Below, in pieces: positions 31,421 through 41,174 of a DNA stretch of 64,000 bases; the first letter of the stretch is position 1, and each line of letters opens with the position of its first letter. Under the pieces are notes generated by a model. That model saw nothing but the letters and a program-made list of their open reading frames with translations, did no database searches and was not told where the DNA came from. Source of the stretch: Plantago ovata (taxonomy: Eukaryota; Streptophyta; Magnoliopsida; Lamiales; Plantaginaceae); assembly GCA_028274465.1 (NCBI GenBank), contig CM051456.1, positions 89,266,753-89,330,752 on the forward strand, written 5' to 3'. Made by a program: the position numbers and the translations under genes.

Positions 31421-34337
31421 GTAACCGCATGCCCAGGCACAAAGTCCACCAACCCAGACCGGGTCAAAGGGGAAGACCCGGTGAGATCCACACACACATT
31501 CCGTCCCCTATCCCAAGCATAAATGAGCAAGTCTGTAGGACGGAGGGACCTTTCACTCCCGCCGCTCAAACCAATATCCACTTCCTTACCAGCAGAAAAG
31601 CCGGACCGGAAACAGACATCCAAGAGAGTGTCCCGAACGAGGTTATGACGGTGCTTGATACCCACCACCCCAGCACATGACACCGAATGATCACCAAACA
31701 CATATCCATCAAAAACCCGAGAGCAAGTAGAGCAGGGCAAGGACACCGGAAACAATGCAACACCAAGCCGATAACCCATAACACACCTGTAAGTTCTCCC
31801 GTTCATTGTCTGCCCCAAACCAGAAATAGGAACTACACGCAACCAATCAGAAGAATGGGCACCTCGCTGAGACTTCAAAGAGCTACCTGACGAGGGGATA
31901 AAGAGAAAAGAGATTCCGCAGAAGCAGCAACCGTCGTGAAATATATATCTGCCAGTCTTTTCATAAGTCTTGGGGCAGCGATCTCACTGGGGTTACTCAA
32001 AAGGTCAGAACCTGTGGTCTCAACAAACAAAGACCGGGCACCATCAAAAGCAGGTCCAAGAGAAGTGACACCAGAAGGACACAGAAGCTTAGCCTGCAAA
32101 CGAGCAGACTGAAGGCGAGAAGAAACGAAGGCATAATGGCGAACATCCATAGCAGAATAAACACCAAGCCCCCCAAAAGAAAAGGGCAAAGTAGCAAGAC
32201 GCCACTGCCAATCACCAAACCCGGGGCCCGACGCCGTAACAATACACTCCAAGGAGGATCTGAGAGCCCGATCAAAAGAAAACTGGGCCGACTGAAAGAA
32301 CACGGGAGGGCAAGTGCGCAAAGCAAAATAGAGCTTCGAAATTCCCGTACAAGCACGAAGCAACAACAACTCACACTGCGGATCATTAAGCTTCGCAACA
32401 GAGTCCATAAGCTCGATAGTCTTATTCACCCTCTTTTCTACAAGCTCACTGCTGAAAACAGGGCACACACTAACCGGACCCCCGAGAACTTTGACCCCAC
32501 GGAGTGGCCTGGCGATAGAAGGAGGAAAAACACCAGGAACCCTACTCCTCGGATCTTCTAGAGGCCAAAAAATCTCAGTCTTGTGAACATTGAGGTGAAG
32601 TCCAGAACGTGGGCCGTCCACTAAGATCATCTCCAAGACCTTTCCCACAACTAAGGTATCTCTGACAACGGTGCCATCATCCAAATACCAAGCCTGCAAG
32701 GATAAGTCAAAATAATCTTTGATCTTACAAACCAACGGGTGCAAAACCAAAGCAAAAAGAAGAGGACCCAAAGGATCGCCCTGCTGGACCCCCAGGCTAG
32801 ACCAAAGAATGTGCTCCCCATAGTACAACCTGGCCGGACTGGAATAACAGAACTCAACCCAACGGGAAAGACCGGGGCAACGACGACGAACCTCAAGCAA
32901 CAGAACCTCACGATCGACCATGTTGAAAGCATTCTGAAAGTCAAGTAACAACATGGTCAAGCCCACCTCACTGCCTCTCGCCTCTACTAGACGACTCAAG
33001 GCGTGAAGAACAACCTCACCGCCACAAGGTACCCCAACACCAAATTGAAGACCGTCAAAATACCGAGATAAAGAGGGGCCAACCAAAACAGCACCCACCT
33101 TAGAGACCAGACGACGCAAAACAGTACCCACAGCAATAGGACGTACACCACCACCCGGCTTGACCAGCGGAGTGAGAGGAGCACTAGCAATATACTCACC
33201 CAAAACATGCGGGCACTTACCCTCCAAGAAAAGATGAACCACCCGAGTGATAGAGGTGATCAAATCATCCGAGAGAGAAACAGCAGCACCGGCCAGACAA
33301 TCCAATAAATGCTGAGCTCGCAGACCATCTCGACCACAAGAGGTTCCTCGAGGGAAACTACGAATCATGTCTCGACCAGTAGTACTGGAGGCAGAAAGGG
33401 GACAAAGGTCAGCAGGTAAAGGAGGCAAAAAAGGGGAAGGAGCAAAAGGGTGCTTTTCCGCTAAAGCCTCCAGAGTATCAACCGAATAAGGAGCAACACC
33501 AGAAGAAGAAAGAACCCGAACAACTGCAGAATAATGCCCATCACGGACCTTCCTGAGACACTGACGAATATTGGCTTCACCCAAATCTGGATCCGACTCC
33601 TGATGAAAAGAAGGCGAATCCGCAGCCAAAGTGTCAAGAAGAAGCTGTAAACTACCCCCAGCGACATCCCAGGTGCCGAGGGCAGAAGTAATGCACTCCT
33701 CCTGGCGCTTACGCCTAACAACTGCCCGACACTCAAGACTACTCCTCGGAGAAAAAGTCTTTAGCGTACAGAGAGGTAGCACGAGCAAACGAACCCAACA
33801 AGAAAGGTCATCCGGAGAAGAAACCACCGAATCCAAAGCTCCCTTTAAAATCCGCGAAAACCCCAGGCGACACTTAGGAGGGATCGACTTGACTGTACGT
33901 AACCCCTTAGCCCACAAAGCATCAAGAGAAGCCAGCGAAAAACCCTGAGTAGCCGGCACACTAACACTAGCAGGCGAAGAAGTAACAGGAGCACGAGGCA
34001 CAGGGATGTCAAACATAGTGTAGTAAACCACACCATCACCACAATCAGGAGCCGCCACAACATTGTTACTGTCATGCCGACACCGCGCACGAACTGTATG
34101 GGTAGTAAGATAAACTCCACAGAGCCAACGACCCATCCGCCTCAAAGTAGCTTCAGCAGACAGATAAACAGGCAAACTAGTAGCAAGAGCATTACGCGTG
34201 ACAATCTGTGCCTCACCACGAAAATGGCGATCACGCATGTGGGTAATTAAATAACTACTAGTAAGACCATTCCCACTACCGTCCTGACACTCAGAAAGTC
34301 CAACAAACGGACAATGAAACCGCACAACCTCGGGCAT
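31421..34337 (-). pseudogene. LINE A: zinc finger, reverse transcriptase and restriction-like endonuclease
   Basis: Starting at ATG 34337 (MPEVVRFHCPFVGLSEC), residues 7-40 form a C2H2-like finger (C-x6-C, then ITHMRDRH). The reverse transcriptase (about 33350-32550) shows GTSCGRDGLRAQHLL, GGGVRPIAVGTVLRRLVSK, LLLDFQNAFNMVDRE, GVQQGDPLGPLLFALVL and AWYLDDGTVV. Near 31875 one frameshift separates this from the C-terminus, which has a Cys/His knuckle (CSTC, then GDHSVSC) and an endonuclease core (HRHNLVRDTL, then RPTDLLIYAWDRGRNVCVDL). This layout is that of LINEs using a PD-(D/E)XK-like nuclease instead of the L1-type enzyme. The final 88 codons lie at 16276-16539, cut off by E1. Confidence 0.8.
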
Positions 34338-34424
34338 GACTCGCGCCAAAAACACAAAAGATAACAAAGTGAAACAGACCACGTGAAAGCAAAAATAAAT
34401 GAACTTAAAAGAAGGATCCCATCC

Positions 34425-34640
34425 AATCAAGTAATCTCCATGGCTCAAGGTCTAAAAGAAAAAAGTACTGCAGTAGTATATATTAAATCATGGATCGATG
34501 GTGGAAGAAATATAGTAGCATAAAAGACAAGAACAATCTCAATCAATCAAGTAATCCCCATGGCTAATGAGAAACAAATGATGAAGCAAGAAAACAAACA
34601 AACTCACGGATCAAATGGTGGATGAAAGAAGATGACGATC
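34425..34640 (-). repeat. Imperfect tandem repeat at the LINE A 5' end
   Basis: Two units of about 120 bp share ATCAAGTAATCTCCATGGCT (34425) and ATCAAGTAATCCCCATGGCT (34545), and later GATCGATGGTGG against GATCAAATGGTGG. It lies between the start of the protein and the TAA tail of the next copy, where a LINE 5' UTR or internal promoter would be. Confidence 0.5.
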
Positions 34641-34661
34641 ACACGATCGAAGAGATGAGCC

Positions 34662-34730
<69 letters not shown>

Positions 34731-35540
34731 GAACTAGACTTTTATTAATCACGCAAAATTGGAAGGGATTCGGGAGACAAGCTGTGCTCCCACCCCTTTT
34801 TGAATACAAAAGCTAAGTCTAGAAAAAAGGAAAACACCACTCCTAACATCATTGGAATGGCTAACACACAAGCGCTTAAGGCGCGAAAAAGTCGCCAAGG
34901 CCTCCTCATCGAGCTCCCCAAAAGTGGAGAAGGCAAACGGGATGAATGAGTAGCCGTGCTCTGCACACTTAGAAGAATACTTGCTCTTCTTCTACTGAAC
35001 GGCAGACTGCAAAGCAGCACCAGGAACCCAAGAATTGAAACCCCCACCAACAAAAGGAGAGACACCCGTAACATCCAAGCAAGCGTCTCGACCTTGGGAC
35101 CAATTGTAAAATAACAAGTCTGTCGGGCGTAGGTCCCGTCCAACATCCGAGAGGAACCCCATAGGGACCTCCTTTCGCACCGCAACACCAACCTTAGAAC
35201 AGATGTCAGCCAAGGTATCACGCACAAGATTGTGCCGAAACTTCACCCCCACCTCGCTAGAACAATGAACAGCGTGATCACCCCACTGGTCCATCCGTCG
35301 CACATGACAACTCGAACAAGAAGAACCATCAGGGAACAAAGGGACTGCAAGGCGATAATATAACACAGCACGGAACTGTCGAGGGTTCATCCGCTGTCCC
35401 AACCCATCAATAGGAATGGTGAATAAGTAATCCTGCGCATGAGGAGCACGAACACAACTAAGAAGAGCCTTCTGCCGACGACTCAACCCATATCGTGACG
35501 TCAGATGTGCATCAATGACACCAAAATAGCTCTTTGCCAA
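34662..35540 (-). mobile_element. LINE B: 3' part of a second restriction-endonuclease LINE
   Basis: A 68-bp TTA/ATT tail (34662-34730) follows on the minus strand an open frame from about 35540 to 34992 and on to 34745. The frame shows RRQKALLSCVRAPHAQDYLF, IPIDGLGQRMNP, the knuckle CSSCHVRRMDQWGDHAVHC and the nuclease core RHNLVRDTLADICSKVGVAV, then RPTDLLFYNWSQGRDACLDV. A frame change near 34990 precedes the C-terminal FIPFAFSTFGEL. The reverse transcriptase half is absent, as in a 5'-truncated copy. The 5' end of LINE A lies directly against its tail. Confidence 0.8.
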
Positions 35541-35600
35541 AGACTACATAAACTGGGGGCAGGAGAGCTAGAAGTAACAGAGAGAACATCAACACCACAA

Positions 35601-35623
35601 AAACAATGAAAGTTTACGGCTAA

Positions 35624-35667
<44 letters not shown>

Positions 35668-35718
35668 TTTACGGCTAATTTTATAAATAAAAAACAATGA
35701 AAGTTTACGGCTAATTTT
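35601..35718. repeat. Duplicated 27-bp segment around a TTA run
   Basis: AAACAATGAAAGTTTACGGC followed by TAATTTT occurs at 35601-35627 and again at 35692-35718, and a partial copy (TTTTACGGCTAATTTT) lies at 35667. A TTA repeat fills 35631-35664. This may be the target duplication of a tiny TAA-tailed insertion, or slippage. Confidence 0.6.
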
Positions 35719-35915
35719 ATTATTATTATTATTATTATCATTATTATTATTATTATTATTTTTATTTTTATTTATTATTATTATTTTTATTATAAATTAG
35801 ACTTTTATTGATCAGTCAAAATTGAAAGGGAGTCGAGAAACAAAATTGAAAGGGAGTCGAGAAACAAGTTGTACCAGAGGTAAGTTTAGAAGAAAAGAAA
35901 AACACACGGTTGGTC
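35719..35915 (-). mobile_element. LINE D: short 3' end of the TAA-tailed LINE family
   Basis: An imperfect ATT tail is followed by sequence resembling the 3' end of LINE B (TTAGACTTTTATTGATCAGT, then GGGAGTCGAGAAACAA, then AAGTTTAGAAGAAAAG). It holds a 24-bp tandem duplication of AATTGAAAGGGAGTCG plus eight bases. It is strongly 5' truncated. Confidence 0.6.
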
Positions 35916-36261
35916 ATTGATTCTCGTTGGTGTTGACTAGATTGGTGTGGACTCTAGAGTTTTTTAAACTTGAAACTCTACTTTTTTTACCCCGTCATGA
36001 ATTATTATTCGTTGCTAATTCTGTGTTAAGGATATTATTATTATGATGATATATATTTCCTCTTCTCTATTTAATAATCATCATCGTTTAAGTTCAATAC
36101 ATTGCACTTCCAGGCAAATACATGGCACATGATGATGAAGGAAGACACAAGCACTCATGATCCGATAAAAGCTCTAGCTCCTCTCGGTAAAACGTCAGAG
36201 GTACGCCCAATATATACTCGCATATTATAAATTTTTCTACGTTTGTAATTTTGTTAAATAT
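35916..36261 (+). other. Spacer between LINE D and LINE C, possibly host DNA
   Basis: About 350 bases without transposon hallmarks. They contain a candidate exon at 36114-36200, AT-rich flanks like intron DNA and several ATCATC motifs. Confidence 0.4.
36114..36200 (+). CDS. Candidate host exon, 87 bp
   Basis: The sequence after TTGCACTTCCAG and before GTACGC is open for 29 codons and reads ANTWHMMMKEDTSTHDPIKA then LAPLGKTSE. The acceptor has a pyrimidine-rich lead and the donor is GAG/GTACGC. Base composition rises sharply relative to the flanks. The exon length is a multiple of three. I do not recognise the protein, and no other exon of the gene is visible, so this stays a weak call. Confidence 0.3.
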
Positions 36262-36488
36262 CTTATCATTATTATTATTATTATTTTATTTTATTTTTTT
36301 TATTTTTTTATTATAAGTTAGACTTTTATTAATCACGCAAAATTGGAAGGGAGTCGGGAGACAAGCTGTGCTCCCACCCCTTTCTGAATACAAAATCTAA
36401 GTCTAGAAAAAAGGAAAACACCACTCCTAACATCATTGGAATGGCTAACACACAAGCGCTTAAGGCGCGAAAAAGTAGCCAAGGCCTC
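36262..36488 (-). mobile_element. LINE C, 3' end (left of E2)
   Basis: An ATT/T-rich tail is followed on the plus strand by TTAGACTTTTATTAATCACG and about 170 bases nearly identical to the LINE B 3' end. It stops at GCCTC, the E2 target duplication (36484-36488), and continues at 54247. It encodes the last residues of the LINE protein on the minus strand. Confidence 0.8.
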
Positions 36489-37688
36489 TGATGAACGTGT
36501 ATTTTACACTTTCATTCGAGTCTTTTTCACCAATTTAGCTATCCTCTAGGTTAATTTAGCTTATATTTTAGTGCATTTTATTAAAATAGTGTCACGTTTC
36601 CCTTTTCTTTGCATTTTTCAGGTTTTAGGTGAAAAATGTGTTTTTATGGGCAATATTGATGAAGAGGGCGAGGTTTTGGTGTTTCGAGGACATTCGTGGT
36701 GTATCTAGAAGGTTCCGGATGAGATTTGAGGCCTAGGAGACGAGTTTCAAGGCTTAAAGGTCACTAGAAGGCAAAATCCGAGTCCGAAAAGGAAAAGAAG
36801 ACTAAAATCTCGCTAGAGTCGGTCTGGACGTCCCAGGCGAATTGCCTGAGACGTGGGACGAATCGCCCCGCACCAGGTGAATCGCCCGGCGTCTGGGGCG
36901 GTTCGCCCCGTGCGATTCCGAACATTATATATAGTTGCCCGTTTTTTCTACGTTTTTCATACCTTTTCACATTATTTTGAGAGACTAATTCTCCAGAGCA
37001 TGTTCTGGGAATTCTTAGCATAGGAGACTCTTTTTCTTATCAATTTGGAGGATTAAGCATAACAATTGGACCTCGTTGTTTATCAATTCTTGCTTGTGAG
37101 TTAGCAATTCTTCGGAGATTGACAACCTTCGTTGGTAACATTGTATCTCACGATTTTTCTACTTTTATTTATTTCTTTCAACATGTTTTCATTCAATCTT
37201 ACTTTGATTCTTGTTGATTGCAATTTATCTATGAGTAGCTAAATCTATCGTTGGTGATAGTATGTGATTTCTTAGCTAGGGTTCTTAATTATGCATGAGT
37301 GGCTGTAACGCGATTTAGACTTGACTTATTGCTTTATTTCTTTGATCTATCTAAGCCCTCTATCTTCGTAGTGTTGAATTGAACGGAACACATTGGACAA
37401 TTCATGATCTTAGATTTCTATGCAAACGTTCAAGTACTTCATGCATGATTATTAACCTGATGCTTTGAATGATCATACTATCACTAACTTCCATTATTAT
37501 TGATAAGTCGTTTGTTGAATTTATAGTTTAAGTTAAATTAGATAAAGCTAGTTATAGTCCTTAGAGATTGACACTCGAGGTTATTTTTACTTCTACACTA
37601 CGTGCCTTGGTTTTCGTTGTAGTTATGAATTGCCTTTGGCTAAAAACAAATTTATTTGATTAATTGAGTCTGACAATCTCGTTCATCA
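36489..37688 (+). repeat. E2 5' LTR
   Basis: 1200 bp, starting TGATGAACGTGTATTTTACA and ending CTCGTTCATCA. It is clearly related to the E1/E3 LTR at both ends but diverged in the middle, so it is a sister subfamily. It keeps a degenerate form of the GGGCGAATCGCCC palindromes (36835-36915) upstream of TATATATAG. Confidence 0.85.
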
Positions 37689-37691
37689 AAT

Positions 37692-37709
37692 TGGCGTCGT
37701 TGCCGGGGA
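37692..37709 (+). other. E2 primer binding site (tRNA-Asp type)
   Basis: TGGCGTCGTTGCCGGGGA three bases after the LTR, one difference from the tRNA-Asp complement. Confidence 0.85.
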
Positions 37710-37827
37710 CTATACTCCTTTTTTCTGTTTAGCTTATTTATATTTTCAGCATTCAATTCCTAGTTATAGTAGTTTAGTTAATTTGATCTCTCTTGATACT
37801 CTTTTCTTTGCTTGTGACAGATAGTGT

Positions 37828-38721
37828 ATGCGAAGTACACGATCTAGAGGAACACCGCTTGCTGAGCCAATCGCTGAAATCGACAGAGTCTACCACCAAA
37901 GAAGGCGACTACTTCGACGACGTGAACTAGAGGAAATAGAGGATACCGATTTCTCTGAATCTCTACACAGTCTTTTTGAAGAAATCGTTGTAATGGCAGA
38001 AGCTAGACCACTGAAATCATGGGTTCAACCCACCAAGGATCGTATGAGGGGACCGGCGATTGTTCTTTCGTCTCCAACTCGAGATCTGGAAATAAAAAAC
38101 CACATGTTCCAGCAACTTCCGAGGTTCTATGGCTTGGCTAGGGAAGACGTGATGGGGTACTTGCATGATATCGATGACTTCGTCAACCAACTTCCACGAC
38201 CCGGAGCTGAAATAACAACGGATGAGTTGAGAATGAAGGTTTTTGCTATGGGGCTTGGCGACAAGGCCAAGGCATGGTTGAGTTCTCTACCGGCGGGTTC
38301 GCTTGACACTTGGGCAAAGGTTTTTTCAGCATTCATGGAGAAATACTTTCCTCACACATTGACTACAACGCTTAAGACGCAAATCACTGGATTCAAACAA
38401 GACTATGATGAGACCATCTACACCGCGTTTGAGAGGTTCCAAGACCTCATGAACAAGTGCCCTCACCATGGTTTTGAGCTTTCGGATCTTGTCCAACACT
38501 TCTACAATGGACTAACCTTTGAGAATCAGCAAGTGGTGGATTTCCAATGCCGTGGCAATATTTGGGAGGAAACCGCGGAAGCCGTTTGGGCGGTTTTCGA
38601 AAGACTTGCTAAGGGTTCGCAATTAAAGGATCCAAGAGCAATGGTTAGGAGACGTGGACCTGAAGCTCCACCTACTCAAGAGACCCCTATGTATGGGGGG
38701 AATGGTGATCGATTCGAGTGA
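37828..38721 (+). CDS. gag: E2 gag
   Basis: A 297-codon ORF that closely matches the E1 gag in sequence and start (MRSTRSRGTPLAEPIAEIDR). It includes the core motifs LPRFYGLAREDVMGYLHD, WLSSLPAGSLDTWAKVFSAF and CPHHGFELSDLVQHFYNGLT. The knuckle region lies in the next ORF. Confidence 0.8.
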   Translation: MRSTRSRGTPLAEPIAEIDRVYHQRRRLLRRRELEEIEDTDFSESLHSLFEEIVVMAEARPLKSWVQPTKDRMRGPAIVLSSPTRDLEIKNHMFQQLPRFYGLAREDVMGYLHDIDDFVNQLPRPGAEITTDELRMKVFAMGLGDKAKAWLSSLPAGSLDTWAKVFSAFMEKYFPHTLTTTLKTQITGFKQDYDETIYTAFERFQDLMNKCPHHGFELSDLVQHFYNGLTFENQQVVDFQCRGNIWEETAEAVWAVFERLAKGSQLKDPRAMVRRRGPEAPPTQETPMYGGNGDRFE

Positions 38722-38733
38722 TTTACCAATGAG

Positions 38734-39945
38734 TTGAAACAAGTCCTCAAGAGCTCCGTTGGAACATCTATGTCGAACGAAGTCTGTCGAATATGCAAGA
38801 ACTATGGGCATGGAGCTCATATGTGTAGATCGGAGCTTGCATATGACAATGGCAATTGGGTTCAAGGAAGCGAAGAGGAAGCTTTTGCTGCGGAATTTGG
38901 TATTCAAGAAGCTAGCTATGGACAAGATGGTAGGAATCCTCGAGGTGGATTTTGGAGAAGAGGGTTCCGAAACAATCAAGGATATGCACCGGCTAGCCAA
39001 ACTTATGGTCCTAACCAAGACCGTAGTAAGCTTAGCTATGGTAATGATCACTGTGAAAATCCCACTCCCAAGGAGCAATCGAAGTCGAAGACGGCTCTAC
39101 TCATGGAAAACTTGCAGAAAATGGTTGATCACACCCAAGGTTTTCTTAAGCGTTATGAAGAAGATTCTGAGAAGACTAGGGCGAGGCTGGATCGTTTGGA
39201 AGAGACCACTAGGCTTGCCCATCAAAAGATGCAAGAGTTGATTGACCGTGGAGCGAGTAGGGAGCATCGGAAATTACCTAGCACCACTGAGAAGTCGATG
39301 TGTATTACTTTAGTAGGTGATCTTCCTGTTGAGATCACTATCAAGAAGGGTGCTAATTGTGAGTGTTGCAAGGATGGAGAACCTCCACTAGTCAAGGAAG
39401 AAGAGAAGGACCTTGGCTTTGATGTGAGTGAAGAGGAGCAAGAGGATCCCGAGCCAATTCCTCAGAGTTTCGATGTTAAGGTAGGAATTGGTGAACTTGA
39501 AGATATTCGTGCTACACTAGATACGGGATCTTACTCTAATGTGCTCCCAATGAATGTGTTTGAGAAGAGTGGCCTTGGAAAACTATCTGAGCATAAGGCT
39601 ATTATGCAATTGGCGGATGGATCCTTTGTGAGACCCGAAGGCGTTGTGAAGAACGTATTGGTTAGGATTGGTGAAGCTTCTGTGTACACCAACTCTGTAC
39701 TTATGCCGGCGTCTACACTTGGGATGGGGGATGTTGTTCTCTTGGGGCGAACGTTCTTGACTAAGCTACGCTCCATGGTAGACATCTACCGAAGAACTTG
39801 CACCATTGAGGTGGATGGCAAGCAACATGTGTTGCGAGCCATATCTGATCCAAATATTCACTTCAATGCTTCTCACACAATTAACTACTTTGGTCTTGCT
39901 GTTTATGTTCATTCTCATTCACAGGTTCGTGGCATGAGGAAATGA
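38734..39945 (+). CDS. E2 nucleocapsid knuckle, coiled coil and aspartic protease
   Basis: 403 codons. The order is CRICKNYGHGAHMC (zinc knuckle), a Gly/Arg-rich segment, a coiled coil (MVDHTQGFLKRYEEDSEKTR), CECCKDGEPP, an acidic spacer and the retropepsin domain with IRATLDTGSYSNVLPMNVFE and VVLLGRTFLTKLRS. As in E1 the frame ends after the protease and no reverse transcriptase follows. It is more complete than the E1 version. Confidence 0.8.
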   Translation: MKQVLKSSVGTSMSNEVCRICKNYGHGAHMCRSELAYDNGNWVQGSEEEAFAAEFGIQEASYGQDGRNPRGGFWRRGFRNNQGYAPASQTYGPNQDRSKLSYGNDHCENPTPKEQSKSKTALLMENLQKMVDHTQGFLKRYEEDSEKTRARLDRLEETTRLAHQKMQELIDRGASREHRKLPSTTEKSMCITLVGDLPVEITIKKGANCECCKDGEPPLVKEEEKDLGFDVSEEEQEDPEPIPQSFDVKVGIGELEDIRATLDTGSYSNVLPMNVFEKSGLGKLSEHKAIMQLADGSFVRPEGVVKNVLVRIGEASVYTNSVLMPASTLGMGDVVLLGRTFLTKLRSMVDIYRRTCTIEVDGKQHVLRAISDPNIHFNASHTINYFGLAVYVHSHSQVRGMRK

Positions 39946-41174
39946 TCCATGAAGGGGAAGTCTAGTACCCTAAAAAAGAAGAACTAAGAGCAAGAAGAAG
40001 TCGAGTCAAAGACTATAAACAAAGGCGCTATCCGGGAGGCAACCCGGAGTTTTTATTGCTTTTTTATCGCTTTATTGCATTGCATGCATTCATACATAGA
40101 ACAATTTGCCTTTCTTTATGTGAATTTGTTCGTTTATGTGATGTTTTGTGCTTATGTTTATGTTTGAGTGAATTTTTCGAGTGTTTTTATGAGGAGAATG
40201 GTTTTCAGGGATAAAAACTGAACTTTTTTCGAAAAATTTCGTCTCCCCACCTCTGGAGGTGGGGGACGAATCGCTCCACGTCGCCAGAGAGCTTCAGGCT
40301 CTCTGGCAGTGGGGGGCGATTCGCCCCACACCGCCAGAGGGCTTGGCGATGGGGGGCGAATCGCCCCATACACGGGGCGAATCGCCCCCCGTTTCAGATA
40401 GAATATAGGCGGAATTTCTCCCCCAAATCCTCATTATCTCATCTTCTTCACCTTTCTTACTCCAAAACACCCAAAAACTCAAAAAATCTTCAATCTTTCA
40501 TAAAATCTTCATTTCTCCATCAAATTTTGTGTTCTTTAGCTTTAATCGAAGCCCATTACGTTCTCTTTCTTTCCATCCGAACAAATTTCATCCTAGTTCA
40601 TTCTTTCTTCGGATCTGAGGTAACTTCACATGAACCCTAATTTTTCAAATTTGGGGATTTTTGATTTATGCTTCAATTGAGCTTATATGATGTATGGGTT
40701 GATTGTTCGTGTGATTAGAAACGTTATTCACTATCAATTGCATGTTCAATTATGCTTGGGTTGTTGGTTTGAGAATTTTGCCTACTAGATGTCTATGTCT
40801 TAATGTGCATTGTTTCTTTTCCTTTCATTCCATGTATATGGGTGTCCTTATTGATATGATAATGATGGACATGATGGTAGAATGCATGATTGATGAGTTT
40901 GAGGATTTTTGATGCTAGATTTTTGCTACTATGGTATGATTTGAGTCTTATGCTTTAAGGCTATTTGTTGTCTAGCATGAGCTTAATGTGATATGTTACA
41001 TGTATAAGATATGTTGGTGTGTTTCACTTTAGTTCTAGAAGTGGCTAGATTAGACGTGGAGGTTTTGAGGAGTACGATTGTTGATGTTACCACTCGTGTG
41101 TTTCACTCTTACATTTGCATATGCATGAATCTGTTTTATGTCATACAAGATAGTAATTGCTGCTTATAGGTACC
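39946..41174 (+). other. E2 inner non-coding region with palindromes
   Basis: A cluster at 40240-40395 holds a perfect hairpin (GCCAGAGAGC, loop TTCAG, GCTCTCTGGC; 40283-40307) and several GGGGCGAATCGCCCC-type palindromes, the same motif as in the LTRs. A T-rich, intron-like tract follows to the ATG of the third ORF. Confidence 0.6.
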
